Source: Gammaproteobacteria bacterium (GTDB lineage: Bacteria > Pseudomonadota > Gammaproteobacteria > UBA4575). From it: 64,000 nt of DNA. Both the position numbers and the translations under genes were made by a program. Numbering within the stretch: the first letter of the stretch is position 1; each line of letters begins with the position of its first letter. Shown piece by piece: positions 1 through 9,304 of the stretch. The stretch lies in NCBI GenBank assembly GCA_026713925.1, contig JAPONM010000027.1:62001-126000 (forward strand), written 5' to 3'. The notes below the pieces were generated by a model. That model was not told the origin of the DNA. It did no database searches and saw only the letters and a program-made list of their open reading frames with translations.

Positions 1-164
1 TGTTTCGGAGGCAAGGCGAGCGTTGTCAGGTCAATCGTGTATTGTTCAAACGGGTGTTCGGATTCAGCGGAATAGCCGGTGAGATTCACGTTCAGGACTG
101 CATACATGTGGGCTAGCACAGCCAGGCTGAGCACGCTGAACCAGTGCTTGATCCCGATTTCCAT
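1..164 (-). CDS. TonB-like energy transducer, N-terminal part (runs off the window)
   Basis: Only the first ~54 codons are present. The reading frame begins at an ATG just downstream of the second ExbD gene and encodes a short basic start, one hydrophobic segment (roughly residues 9-25) and then a polar stretch beginning a periplasmic region, which is the layout of a TonB N-terminus. The call rests mainly on position: ExbB, ExbD and ExbD genes precede it in the same direction, 17 bases upstream. TonB proteins span the inner membrane and pass proton-motive energy to outer-membrane receptors. The C-terminal TonB domain lies outside the window, so a different single-span periplasmic protein cannot be excluded. 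Confidence 0.55.
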   Translation of the reverse strand, partial: MEIGIKHWFSVLSLAVLAHMYAVLNVNLTGYSAESEHPFEQYTIDLTTLALPPK

Positions 165-181
165 GTCCCGATGTGCGAAGG

Positions 182-580
182 CTATATTTTTAGGGTTAGC
201 AACTGGAAATTTTCGTAGCCGGCATTCTTGATTATTTCCATGATTTCAAAGACTTTCTGCATGTGAACCTTTTGGTCGGCCTTGATCTGGACCGATGCTT
301 CAGGGTTATTCGATATCGCTTGCTGAATCAGCTGCTGGAAACGCTGCATTGAAATGATCTTTCCATCATGGGCAAGCTCGCCTTCCTCGTCCAGCAGGAT
401 TTGCACGGGCTCATCAGTGAACTGCTTGTCGCTGATGGATTCCGGCGGGCGCACTTCCAGCAACTCAGGTTCCGTGAAAATTCCACCGAGGATCAGGAAG
501 ATGAGCAACAGAAAGATGACGTTGATCAGTGGCAAGACACTTTCAAAATCCTGGGACTTTTCCGATTCTGTAAGTGTCAT
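182..580 (-). CDS. exbD: ExbD/TolR-family protein, second copy, with Asn in place of the conserved TM Asp
   Basis: This is a 132-residue ExbD/TolR-type protein with one transmembrane helix near residues 15-36 and a periplasmic domain. It is the second of two ExbD genes; its ATG overlaps the stop of the first by four bases, indicating translational coupling. ExbD works with ExbB as a proton channel that energises TonB. In the canonical family the helix carries an Asp inside a PLIDVVF-type motif that is essential in E. coli. Here the motif reads PLINVIF, so the Asp position is Asn20, while the sister protein keeps Asp21. It may be a structural partner in a mixed ExbD dimer. The family assignment is firm; the functional meaning of Asn is inference. 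Confidence 0.85.
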   Translation of the reverse strand: MTLTESEKSQDFESVLPLINVIFLLLIFLILGGIFTEPELLEVRPPESISDKQFTDEPVQILLDEEGELAHDGKIISMQRFQQLIQQAISNNPEASVQIKADQKVHMQKVFEIMEIIKNAGYENFQLLTLKI

Positions 581-990
581 TGCAGGTCCCCGGCCAGGTC
601 ACGCAGGAATGAAATATTGTTAGGTGCCAGAGGCACGAGTTCATCCAGAACGAAAACCGTATCCTGCAAGGCTGTCCTGTCATCTGGCTGGATAAAAAAG
701 ATGTGTTTTTGATTTTCATCGAGCTTGTTGCGCGCAAGCCCGGCCAGCTGGGTGAAGTTGATTTCCTTCTCGTCAAATCTCAGCTCCCCGTTACCCGAAA
801 TTTGCACGATGGAACTCGTCTGTTCCGTATCCACTGCGTTTTCATCCTGGGCCACGCTGAGGCTGACGATGGAAAACTGGGCAAAGTCGGTCACCAGCAT
901 AAAAAATACCAGCAGGATGAACACCACATCGATCAGCGGTGTAAGGCTGATCAGGTTGCGTTTTTTTTGTGCTGCAGCGATTTGCATCAT
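577..990 (-). CDS. exbD: ExbD/TolR-family biopolymer transport protein, first copy
   Basis: A 137-residue ExbD/TolR protein with a short cytoplasmic N-terminus, one transmembrane helix (about residues 16-36) and a periplasmic domain. The helix carries the motif TPLIDVVF with the proton-relay Asp at residue 21, as in functional ExbD proteins. Its start overlaps the ExbB stop by one base (TGATG) and its end overlaps the second ExbD start, so the three genes look like one transcript. Together with ExbB it would form the proton-driven motor for a TonB protein and thus drive uptake through outer-membrane receptors such as the one encoded near 16.8-19.3 kb. Two adjacent Met codons open the frame; either could start. 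Confidence 0.9.
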   Translation of the reverse strand: MMQIAAAQKKRNLISLTPLIDVVFILLVFFMLVTDFAQFSIVSLSVAQDENAVDTEQTSSIVQISGNGELRFDEKEINFTQLAGLARNKLDENQKHIFFIQPDDRTALQDTVFVLDELVPLAPNNISFLRDLAGDLQ

Positions 991-1670
991 CAGGTGGCAG
1001 GGGCAGGGCTGCCGTCGGCGGTACTGGTTTTTTGCACCAGCTCATCGCCGGTAAATACCCGGGTCGCGGTATCTTCCATACGATGTCTGATCCGGTCGAT
1101 GACACGATCAAAATAGTTCACCATCAATACGGCAGGGATGGCTATGGACAGGCCCAGTGCAGTGGTCAGCAGGGCCTCCCAGATCCCCCCCGACAGGATG
1201 GAGGGGTCCACCTTGCTGCCGGCCAGTTCCAGTTCACGAAAGACCTTGATCATGCCAAGCACGGTTCCAAGCAATCCTAGCAAAGGGCTCAATACAGCGA
1301 TGACTTCCAGGATGCGCAGATAGCTTCTGAGTTTCTCAAGCTGTGCGCGGGCAACGCGCAGCGTTTCCTCGCGCGCATTTTCGACGGAAAATTCCAGCCT
1401 TGTCTGAAGCTGGGTAAAGGCAGTATGCAGGACTTTTGCAACGGGGTGGTTTCGGCTCTGAACCGAGTCTATGGCTTTTTCCCGTTCATTGCCGTGCCAC
1501 AGTTGTAAGGCAGTTTCCACGAACCTGGACGATCCCAGGCGAAGTGCCAGAAACTGCCAGATTTTCAGCAGGAATACCGCGGTCCCGATGACAGAAAATA
1601 TCAAAAGAACCAGAACGACCGGCCCACCCAGGTTTAATAACAACTCAAAGGAACTTTGCAGTGCATTCAT
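990..1670 (-). CDS. exbB: MotA/TolQ/ExbB proton channel family protein
   Basis: A 226-residue ExbB/TolQ-type inner-membrane protein. Three hydrophobic segments are visible, near residues 17-38, 121-143 and 164-187, with a long cytoplasmic loop between the first and second as in the family. The TM2 region has the small-residue pattern SPLLGLLGTVLGM, and TM3 begins with the family pattern GGIWEALLTTALGL. Proteins of this family assemble as pentamers around ExbD. It is the first gene of the exbB-exbD-exbD-tonB-like cluster. MotA/TolQ members also serve other systems, but two ExbD genes and a TonB-like gene point to TonB energisation rather than the Tol-Pal system. Confidence 0.9.
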   Translation of the reverse strand: MNALQSSFELLLNLGGPVVLVLLIFSVIGTAVFLLKIWQFLALRLGSSRFVETALQLWHGNEREKAIDSVQSRNHPVAKVLHTAFTQLQTRLEFSVENAREETLRVARAQLEKLRSYLRILEVIAVLSPLLGLLGTVLGMIKVFRELELAGSKVDPSILSGGIWEALLTTALGLSIAIPAVLMVNYFDRVIDRIRHRMEDTATRVFTGDELVQKTSTADGSPAPAT

Positions 1671-1880
1671 TTTAATGGCTTATCCTATTCTTGTGAAAGT
1701 TGACAGGCATTCCGGCTTTCTGCATGCATCGGGATCTTCGCACAGGCTGTAGCCCTGCAAGCGCGAACGTGTCTTCTTGTCATTTTAAGATGCAGCAAGG
1801 CGGTGATTGCATGTTTCACGGTGAAGTTTTGCGGCATTAAGTTTGCCATACCTTGTCCGTTATTTCATATATCGGACCGT

Positions 1881-4800
1881 TCAAAGGGCAGTAGCGTACT
1901 CATTCAGCCGGCACAGGGTGTTTGCCAGTTTCATCTGCTCGACCGTTTGGCACGAGATTTCGAGCAGCCTGGGATTTGCAACGACAACTGCAAGGCACTG
2001 GGCACGGGAGATTGCCACGTTCAGGCGGTTTTTGCTGTACAGGAACTCAACGTTTCGGGGCAGGTCTTCAGCGCTTGAAGTCACCATGGAAATGAACACG
2101 ATGGGAGCTTCCTGGCCCTGGAACTTGTCTACTGTCGCGACTCTTGCGTTGCCCGGCAGCAGGGAGCGCAGGTGATTCACCTGCACGTTATAGGGCGTGA
2201 TGACAAGTATGTCATCTTCGCTGATTGGCCGGGTGCAGCCGGTTTGGTCCCGCAAGGGCTGGCCCAGCAACTGCTGGCCCAGCAACTGCTGGTACCGGGT
2301 CTGGATGATCCGGCCCTCTTCAGCACTTTTCTGGGAACAGCCCTGATGCTCGGCGGCAATCATGACAATCCCTTCATTGGGCAAATCTGTGTCGCGCAGA
2401 TCCAGGCTTTGCCGAGCAGTGTTTTCATGAGGCATCAGATGTCCATCGTAGAATGCATCGGAAATGAAGCGGCAGATATTCGGGTTTAACCTGTATGTCC
2501 GGTCCAGGAATATGCCGCGCTCGGGCGCAATGGTGGAGTGCTCCCCTAAAAGGAATTCCAGTACTGAAAGACCGGCTTCACCCGGGTGTATGCCCTGAAT
2601 CGGTTGTCCCAGCTGCATTTGATCTCCAACCAGAACAATGTTTCTTGCCGATGTGGCCATCGCGACAACGTTGGCAGTTGAAACCTGCCCGGCTTCGTCA
2701 ATGAACAGATAATCGAGCAGTCCCTGCATATGCTGATGGGAAAACAGCCAGGCGGTACCTGCAAACAGGCTTGCACCAAGGTCGATGTTGTCTGTCCTGG
2801 TTTCGTTGAAAATGAACTGTCCATTGAAAAATGTATCATCATTACCGCGGGTTGCTTTCTTGACACCATGAAAATGCACGCCTTTTCCTGCAGCAATGTC
2901 CTCTACGTGCTTAAGTAGATGATGGATGGCCTTGTGGGAATTCGAGGTAATCCCGATTTTTTTGCCGTGCCGGATCAGTTCCACAATGATATGACCGCTG
3001 ATGTAGGTTTTGCCTGAGCCGGGTGGGCCCTGGATAAAAAGGTAGCTGTTGTCCAGACCTGCTACGGCCTGCAGCGCCGCGGCCTGTACATTCTGCGATG
3101 CAGCAACTGGTTCTCCGGGTGCCTTGCCACGGATGCGCGGCAGTTGGCGGTTCAACAGGTCGGCAGCTGCGTGGGCCTGGCCAGGATTACTGCTCACACG
3201 CTCGGCGTACCGGTACATGGCGGAACGAATGCCCTGGCTGTTGATCGGGCCGGGTGGACCTGCGGAAAAACGGGACGGCAATGGGTCCATGCTTGTGCTA
3301 CACCTGATTCGAGCAATGCAGCGTTTTTCATCCAGCTCGACAATCGTCCCCGCAGGTTTCATGCTGGCTGCGTTGACAACGGAGTTGCCGGCTCTCAGCT
3401 TGTATTCCTGGGGCGGGAATCTGAAGGTGTGGATGAAAGAGTATCCATCGACTTCCGGGTGTCCGATCCGCTGCAGGCCACCCAGGCACTCGGTGTCATC
3501 AACCAGTTCATCCTCGAACTTGTTTTGCCGCTCAAATCGGCTCCACCACTGGGGCTTGGCCTCGCGGCTGTGGAATTCCAGGAGATGGGACAGCCGCCTG
3601 AAAATGGCAGGTGATTCATTCTTTTGCCTGTCCAGGCGAGTGAGAAGCTCTTCGTGGCTGATTTCCCGGTCCTTGCGCTGCGCTTCGGTGGCCTGTGCAT
3701 GTTCAGGCAGTTCTCCGAACCAGGGTGTGTCATCGGGTTTAAGTGCCAGAAGCCAGTTGCGCAGCAGGCGGGTGGAGATGCAGTCGGTTTTATTGTACTC
3801 GGCAATTTCCTGTAACAACGCGTCCTCACCGGTTTCACGCCATTGGTTGTACACGATGACGCTGTCCGTTGCAGTGGCAACCGTATCGTTCCGCCCGTCC
3901 ATATAGAAGGCCTCAAGGTTCTTGATGGAATACCCTGGCTCGGATGTGCGGATACCTTCGCGTACGACCTGATACAGGTCGACAAATTTCTGTGCCCGGA
4001 GCAAATCGTCCAGTTGCTCCTCGCAGGTCGCATACCGTCCGCCCAGGCGTTTCAGGGCGGTCGTCTCGTAATGGCCGTAGTGGTAGATATGCGCGTTCGT
4101 ATATTTTTCAAGATGTTGTGAAAGGAAACCCATAAAATGCTTGAAAGCGGCTTTTTCCTCCTCATGGGTGTGTGCCCAGAACAGCTTGAAAGGCTCTTTG
4201 CTGTCCGGCTTGTAATGCACTCCGAACAGGTATTCAAGCCCGCCAGGGTGCAGGGGGTTACCCTCCATGTCGAAGAACAGGTCCCCTTCATCTGGTATCG
4301 GAATCCGCGCAAAGCCCCTGTCTGCAGGACATGGAACAATCTCGAAGGAGTCCTTGCCCGTGGCGGTCTTGTCTGCCTGGAGCGAGGCTTGCGAGCGAAG
4401 GCGCAGGAAGGCATCACGGTTCAGGTCAGGGACCTTCATGTCTGAGGGAGTGGTCGCCAGTTGTGCTGCGGTTTCAATACCGGCCTTGTGAAGTTTGTTG
4501 ATCTGGGAACGCCGTATGCCGGCAATCCGGCTCAGGTGGTCGTCTGTCTCCCAGCGAGAGGTGCAGTGGTCCTGCCACGGGCAGAAAGTGCAATGGGCAC
4601 AGGGCTCCGGGTAGGGATCTTGGGGCAGGTTCCGGACATAGGTTTCGAAACGCTGCCTGGCACGGGTGTAGTAGGCAAAGAAATCGGAAACCTTGAAGCT
4701 GTGCTTTTCGCCGGCCCCTGAAAACAGGTGCATGCTGGCCGGGTGCAAGCCCTGTATCCCTGCCAGCAGCTCGGAGTAGGTGCATAGCTGTATGATGTGC

Positions 4801-5234
4801 TTGGGTCTTGCCGACTGGGCCAGCTTGGTGTCCAGCACTTCGTAGCTATGATTGCCCAGTCCCGATGGCGTGTCACACTTGAGCAAAAAGTCCGCATGGC
4901 CGCGCCAGGGCTCCTGCAGGAAAGACGCCTGGTAGATGACTTCCGAACCGCTGTACATGGCCTCAACCGTTAATTCGACGCGTTCCTCCAGGCTTCTGTC
5001 TCCAGGAATTTCCCTGATGTTCATCCCTTTGGTTTTCAGATGCTGCAGATAAGCAGCTTCATGTTCCAGGCCTTTTTGCCTCAGCAGACGCTCGACAGGG
5101 CTCCCTTTTTTCCTGTCCAGCTTTTCCGTCAGGCTTTTGATGTCAAGCAGGCTGGCGTGGTGGCATTCCAGGAAGGTAACGAGGTCCGATGGTGAATAAC
5201 GGAATTGACCCGTACTGAGTTGTTGCATAACCAA
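1881..5234 (-). CDS. TM0106-type RecB-like nuclease fused to RNase H-like and UPF1/DNA2-like helicase domains
   Basis: A 1117-residue multidomain protein. The N-terminal ~230 residues look like the RecB-type nuclease of the TM0106 group, ending in a Cys cluster (CTFCPWQDHC) typical of the iron-sulfur clasp of such nucleases. A helix-hairpin-helix-like linker follows. Near residue 320 a motif FFDMEGNP begins an RNase H/DEDD-like exonuclease domain. The C-terminal third is a superfamily 1 helicase: Walker A GPPGSGKT near residue 742, Walker B FIDEAGQ near 845, and late motifs with DKFQGQE and SRAQ, most like UPF1/DNA2/AAA_11-AAA_12. The family is usually annotated only as putative nuclease/helicase and its substrate is unknown. 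It appears intact and transcribed alone. Confidence 0.88.
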   Translation of the reverse strand: MVMQQLSTGQFRYSPSDLVTFLECHHASLLDIKSLTEKLDRKKGSPVERLLRQKGLEHEAAYLQHLKTKGMNIREIPGDRSLEERVELTVEAMYSGSEVIYQASFLQEPWRGHADFLLKCDTPSGLGNHSYEVLDTKLAQSARPKHIIQLCTYSELLAGIQGLHPASMHLFSGAGEKHSFKVSDFFAYYTRARQRFETYVRNLPQDPYPEPCAHCTFCPWQDHCTSRWETDDHLSRIAGIRRSQINKLHKAGIETAAQLATTPSDMKVPDLNRDAFLRLRSQASLQADKTATGKDSFEIVPCPADRGFARIPIPDEGDLFFDMEGNPLHPGGLEYLFGVHYKPDSKEPFKLFWAHTHEEEKAAFKHFMGFLSQHLEKYTNAHIYHYGHYETTALKRLGGRYATCEEQLDDLLRAQKFVDLYQVVREGIRTSEPGYSIKNLEAFYMDGRNDTVATATDSVIVYNQWRETGEDALLQEIAEYNKTDCISTRLLRNWLLALKPDDTPWFGELPEHAQATEAQRKDREISHEELLTRLDRQKNESPAIFRRLSHLLEFHSREAKPQWWSRFERQNKFEDELVDDTECLGGLQRIGHPEVDGYSFIHTFRFPPQEYKLRAGNSVVNAASMKPAGTIVELDEKRCIARIRCSTSMDPLPSRFSAGPPGPINSQGIRSAMYRYAERVSSNPGQAHAAADLLNRQLPRIRGKAPGEPVAASQNVQAAALQAVAGLDNSYLFIQGPPGSGKTYISGHIIVELIRHGKKIGITSNSHKAIHHLLKHVEDIAAGKGVHFHGVKKATRGNDDTFFNGQFIFNETRTDNIDLGASLFAGTAWLFSHQHMQGLLDYLFIDEAGQVSTANVVAMATSARNIVLVGDQMQLGQPIQGIHPGEAGLSVLEFLLGEHSTIAPERGIFLDRTYRLNPNICRFISDAFYDGHLMPHENTARQSLDLRDTDLPNEGIVMIAAEHQGCSQKSAEEGRIIQTRYQQLLGQQLLGQPLRDQTGCTRPISEDDILVITPYNVQVNHLRSLLPGNARVATVDKFQGQEAPIVFISMVTSSAEDLPRNVEFLYSKNRLNVAISRAQCLAVVVANPRLLEISCQTVEQMKLANTLCRLNEYATAL

Positions 5235-5437
5235 AGCCTTGCTGCGGATTGACTGGGTCCCGGATATTCAAACGAGGTCGAAGGTGCAGTCAGTCTGTGC
5301 TTCGCCTGTAATGTTCGGGCTGGTAATACCAGACAGGCACTTGGGCCGACTGCCGGAGGCGGACTCATGTCAAATATCGCCAGAGGGCGGGGTGGAGTGT
5401 GCAGTGGTTTTGGCTATCCAGTCAAGAGTACCGGGGC

Positions 5438-5686
5438 CTACATGTTCGCGGCTTGTTGCATCGGGCAGCTATGGATTTCGGCATCCAGCTGCAGCGTGCA
5501 GGCATCTTCAGGACGGGGGGAATTCTTTATCGCAGAATCTATGATCGACTGTGCCTCCGACCGGCAGATTTCACAACTGGTTCCTACCCCGAGTGCCTCA
5601 CCCACTGCATCAAGGTCTCCGCAGCCTTGACAGACTGCCGCGACGATTTCTGCTTCCTTCACTGCATGGCATAAACAAACGTACAT
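5438..5686 (-). CDS. bfd: Bacterioferritin-associated ferredoxin
   Basis: An 82-residue Bfd-type [2Fe-2S] protein. Ligand cysteines follow the family pattern: C4-x-C6 near the start and C38-x-x-C41. Bfd binds bacterioferritin and reduces its ferric core so stored iron can be released. The start at MYVCLCHAV is chosen because it places the first cysteines as in known Bfd; an upstream Met would add a non-homologous tail. The C-terminal ~25 residues are longer than in E. coli Bfd and contain two more cysteines. It is divergent from bfr, with a Fur-box-like sequence between them, fitting iron-responsive control. Confidence 0.88.
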   Translation of the reverse strand: MYVCLCHAVKEAEIVAAVCQGCGDLDAVGEALGVGTSCEICRSEAQSIIDSAIKNSPRPEDACTLQLDAEIHSCPMQQAANM

Positions 5687-5733
5687 GGTGAGTAGATTAT
5701 AAACAAGAATGATACTTAGTTGCAACAACGAAC

Positions 5734-5752
5734 GATAATAATTCTTATTATT
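5734..5752. promoter_or_regulatory. Candidate Fur box between bfd and bfr
   Basis: The 19-bp sequence GATAATAATTCTTATTATT lies 48 bases upstream of the bfd start and 97 bases upstream of bfr. By eye it matches about 13 of 19 positions of the classical Fur consensus and has the expected dyad form. Bfd is commonly induced by iron limitation through Fur, so the position fits. No binding score could be computed. Confidence 0.55.
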
Positions 5753-5848
5753 TGTCCAGGCCCGATAGCCGATTCACCGTGACCGGCCAATCTGTACATT
5801 AAGCTGTGCTTGTTGCATACTGATATTCAGAGAATATTTGAGTATCAG

Positions 5849-6322
5849 ATGAAGCCAGAGAACGCAGAAATTGTTTCGTACCTGAACCGTGTGCTGAAAA
5901 ACGAGCTGACGGCGATCAACCAGTATTTCCTGCATGCAAAGGTGTTCAGGGACTGGGGGTTGCACCGCATCGCCGAGCATGAGCGCGCGGAATCCATTGA
6001 CGAGATGAAACACGCGGACCAGCTTATCGAGCGGATTCTGTTTCTTGAGGGGCTGCCCAACATGCAGGACATTGGAAAGCTTTATGTGGGCGAGAACCCG
6101 AAGGAAATCCTGGAATGTGACTTGAGGCTGGAAATGGAAGCGATTCCGGTGCTTCGCGAGTCGATCTCGTATTCGGAATCCATCAGCGACTTTGTCAGCC
6201 GCGAGCTTTTCGAAGAAATTCTTGAGTCTGAGGAAGGGCATGTGGACTGGCTGGAAACCCAGCTCGATCTCATCGGCAAGGTTGGAATCGAGAACTACCT
6301 CCAGGAACAAATGCACGAATAA
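5849..6322 (+). CDS. bfr: Bacterioferritin
   Basis: A 157-residue bacterioferritin, nearly collinear with E. coli Bfr. It stores iron as a ferric mineral inside a 24-subunit haem-containing shell. The sequence shows the ferroxidase-centre residues of the family (Glu19 in NELTAINQY, and SIDEMKHAD with Glu52 and His55, plus a later EEGH motif) and the haem-ligand Met (Met53). The start at MKPENAEIV gives the family length; an upstream in-frame ATG would add 13 unrelated residues. It is divergent from bfd. Confidence 0.95.
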   Translation: MKPENAEIVSYLNRVLKNELTAINQYFLHAKVFRDWGLHRIAEHERAESIDEMKHADQLIERILFLEGLPNMQDIGKLYVGENPKEILECDLRLEMEAIPVLRESISYSESISDFVSRELFEEILESEEGHVDWLETQLDLIGKVGIENYLQEQMHE

Positions 6323-6550
6323 GTGCCGGGTGCAAATCGAGAACATTCAGCTTGCATCGGGTTGTTGAGTCCTGGACATTTTCCAGTACCGGGTTCTCCA
6401 GGAAGCCGGGACATGTCAACAGCTTCATAACTTCGACTGTGCACGATTACAGGCACAGTATCCGTATCGCCCCCTGGTGGTGTTTCCTGTTTTACCCCAA
6501 GGGACTGGCTTGCCAGTGAAAGCGGGAGTGTCATTCCCCCCCGGGCAGCC

Positions 6551-9304
6551 ATGACGAAAAAAGAAAGCGCTGAGGAGACCGGGGTGGTTGAGCAGCAGAC
6601 TGCTTCCCGGTCGGATATCTTTGATGCCCTGAAACGCGGGGCCACCGTCGTTACCGGAAACAAGAGGCTGGCAACCGACGTGCGCGAGACATTCGAGTAC
6701 GCCATGGCTGCTGCAGGGCTTGAAGCCTGGCCAACCCCGCATGTGATTCCGTGGCCTGCCTGGCTGCAAAGCGTCTGGGAAGAGGTCATGGTTTCGGGAG
6801 TCCTGCCGGATTCCGGGGTCCTGCTCACCCCGCACCAGGAACAGCGCGTATGGGAAGACATCATCACTTACAGCATGTCACGGGAGCCATTGCAGCAGGT
6901 TTCCGGAACCGTGCGGCTGGTGCAGGAGGCATGGAGGCTGGTTCATTCATGGCAGTTGCCGCTGACAGGGGATGAATTCCTTTACAACCGTGACAGCACC
7001 GCATTTTCGGGATGGGCGGCAGCCTTTGAATCCCGGTGCCGGGATGAGGGCTGGATACCGGCCGATCACCTTGCTGACAGGATCAGGGACTGCGCGGAGG
7101 CCAGGGCACCGGCCGGGCCGGAAGAACTGGTGCTGATCGGTTTCGATATCCTGACTCCCCAGCAGCAGTCCCTGTTACAGGCAATGCTTGCATCGGGCTG
7201 CACGGTACGCTGGCTCAGGCCTGCGAACAGGGGAAGCCGCGCAGCACGGGTCGCCTGTGCCGATGTTCGCCACGAGGCAGCCAGCATGGCCCGATGGGTG
7301 CGTACGCGGCTCGAAGAGGATCCTGCGGTACGGATTGGCGTGGTGGTCCCGGAGTTCACTGCGAAACGGGACCTTGTCATCCATGCACTGGATGAGGTCC
7401 TGGTGCCCCAGGTGGTACGGCCAGGGTCTTATTCCACTGCCAGGCCCTACAATCTTTCACTTGGAATTCCATTGAGCAGATACCCTGCCATAAGCACGGC
7501 TTTGAGGCTGCTCGGTCTGCTGGAACCGGTGATTCCCCTGGAAGAGGCATGCAGGCTGCTGCGTTCACCGTTTATTGCCGGGTGGGAGCAGGAAGCGAGT
7601 GCCAGGGCGATGCTGGACGGCCGGTTGCGGGAAGCATGCGAGCCTGATGTGGAACTCAAGACATTGCGCTACCACGCATCGCAAACAGGAAAACCCCATG
7701 CATGTCCGGTGCTTGTGGAACGTCTCGATGTCTGGACCCGGGCTGCCTGGGATTGCCCGCGCACGGACCGCCCGGGGCAGTGGTCCAGACGGTTCACGGG
7801 ACTGCTGGATGCGATCGGGTGGCCGCAGGGACGTTCCCTGTCAAGCGAGGAGTACCAGAGCATCGAGGCATGGCGGGAACTCCTGAGTGCTTTTGCCGCA
7901 CTGGACCCGGTGACAGGCCCAATGAGCGCGGCGGCGGCACTCGCCTGCCTGAGGCGCATGTCCGGGGAACGGACCTTCCAGCCCCGGACCGGTATCGTGC
8001 CGGTGCAGGTGCTGGGTGTGGTCCAGTCCAGCTGGCTCCAGTTTGACTGCCTGTGGGTGATGGGCCTGCATGACGGCATCTGGCCTGCATCGCCCCGACC
8101 CAACCCGTTTGTCCCGCTGCCCCTGCAGCGAAAATCCGGGTTGCCGCACTCCAGTGAAGCCCTCGAACTGCAGGCGGCACAGGCAGTCACCGGCAGGATG
8201 CTGGCGGGTGCGCCCGAGGTGGTGGTGAGTCACCCGCAGCGAAACGCAGACGAGACACTGAGACCGAGTCCCCTGATTGCCCATCTTCCGGTTGCAGATC
8301 CAGAATTCCTGCAGCTGTGGCCGGCTCCGGCATGGAGGGATGCGGTGCACGCGAGCGCAAGGCTGACCGGGCTGGAAGAGGTGCCCGTGCCCCTTCAGGA
8401 TTGCGCGCGGGCGAGAGGTGGAAGCGCTGTTTTCAAGCTCCAGGCGGCATGCCCCTTTCGTGCCTTTGCGGAACTTCGCCTTGGCGCACGCGCATTGCGC
8501 CAGGCGGCTCTCGGGCTGAATGCCATGACACGCGGCTTGCTGGTGCACCGCATCCTTGAAAAGGTATGGGGCGAACTGGACTCCAGCGGGCAGCTCGCTG
8601 CCATGGATGCCGGGCGGCTCGGGGACCTGGTCCACAGGATGGTGGACGAGGCCATCACCGAGATTGCCAGGCGGCATCCCCGGAGCTTTCACGGGTCTTT
8701 CCGGGAAATCGAGTCTGAGCGGTTGTGTGGGCAGGTGCTCGAATGGCTGGAGCAGGAGAAGAAACGTGCGCCGTTTCGGGTCGTTGAGAGGGAAGGGGAG
8801 CACGAGGCGACCGTTGGAGGCATCCGGGTTCGGCTGAAGATTGACCGCATGGACGAGCTGGAGGACGGCCGCAGGGTCGTCATTGATTACAAGACCGGGG
8901 CGGTCAGCGCCAGCCAGTGGTTTGGCGAGAGGCCTGATGAGCCGCAACTGCCGCTCTACAGCATTGCGGTCGAAGGGGATCTTGCAGGTCTGCTGTTCGC
9001 CCAGGTGAAGGCAGGCACCATGGCATTCAGGGGGGTTGTTGAGGGCAAGGGGCTCATTGCCGGGGTGAAGTCCTGGGAACAGCTGGCCGGGACACGGGAT
9101 GCAGGCTCCTGGCAGGAGGTGCTGCAGAGGTGGCGCGCAACGATGGACCGGCTGGGCGAGGCCTACCATGCAGGGCATGCGCGGGTGGACCCGAAGCATC
9201 ATCCGGCCACGTGCACGCACTGTACGCTCGGGCCCCTGTGCCGCATTCATGAACTGAATTCACCCGGCAGCGAGGCCCATGGTCCGGAGGCTCCCCATGA
9301 ATAG
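6551..9304 (+). CDS. AddB-like PD-(D/E)XK nuclease family protein (probable DNA repair protein)
   Basis: A 917-residue protein of the AddB-like group often annotated probable DNA repair protein. A helicase-like N-terminal part is followed by a C-terminal RecB-type nuclease. The nuclease signature is VVIDYKTG with an upstream conserved His (LLVHRIL). Four cysteines placed as in AddB iron-sulfur clasps are visible: Cys634 in AACPFRAF and Cys888, Cys891 and Cys897 in CTHCTLGPLC. It overlaps the next gene, which encodes the AddA-like helicase-nuclease, so the two probably make one heterodimer that resects double-strand ends for recombination. No RecBCD genes are in the window. Start at the ATG after a purine-poor leader is tentative. 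Confidence 0.85.
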   Translation: MTKKESAEETGVVEQQTASRSDIFDALKRGATVVTGNKRLATDVRETFEYAMAAAGLEAWPTPHVIPWPAWLQSVWEEVMVSGVLPDSGVLLTPHQEQRVWEDIITYSMSREPLQQVSGTVRLVQEAWRLVHSWQLPLTGDEFLYNRDSTAFSGWAAAFESRCRDEGWIPADHLADRIRDCAEARAPAGPEELVLIGFDILTPQQQSLLQAMLASGCTVRWLRPANRGSRAARVACADVRHEAASMARWVRTRLEEDPAVRIGVVVPEFTAKRDLVIHALDEVLVPQVVRPGSYSTARPYNLSLGIPLSRYPAISTALRLLGLLEPVIPLEEACRLLRSPFIAGWEQEASARAMLDGRLREACEPDVELKTLRYHASQTGKPHACPVLVERLDVWTRAAWDCPRTDRPGQWSRRFTGLLDAIGWPQGRSLSSEEYQSIEAWRELLSAFAALDPVTGPMSAAAALACLRRMSGERTFQPRTGIVPVQVLGVVQSSWLQFDCLWVMGLHDGIWPASPRPNPFVPLPLQRKSGLPHSSEALELQAAQAVTGRMLAGAPEVVVSHPQRNADETLRPSPLIAHLPVADPEFLQLWPAPAWRDAVHASARLTGLEEVPVPLQDCARARGGSAVFKLQAACPFRAFAELRLGARALRQAALGLNAMTRGLLVHRILEKVWGELDSSGQLAAMDAGRLGDLVHRMVDEAITEIARRHPRSFHGSFREIESERLCGQVLEWLEQEKKRAPFRVVEREGEHEATVGGIRVRLKIDRMDELEDGRRVVIDYKTGAVSASQWFGERPDEPQLPLYSIAVEGDLAGLLFAQVKAGTMAFRGVVEGKGLIAGVKSWEQLAGTRDAGSWQEVLQRWRATMDRLGEAYHAGHARVDPKHHPATCTHCTLGPLCRIHELNSPGSEAHGPEAPHE

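Noticed and set aside
7841-9250. 469-codon minus-strand open frame
   Set aside because: It lies wholly inside the AddB-like gene and is a by-product of high GC; its translation has no domain logic, whereas the plus strand has nuclease and iron-sulfur motifs.
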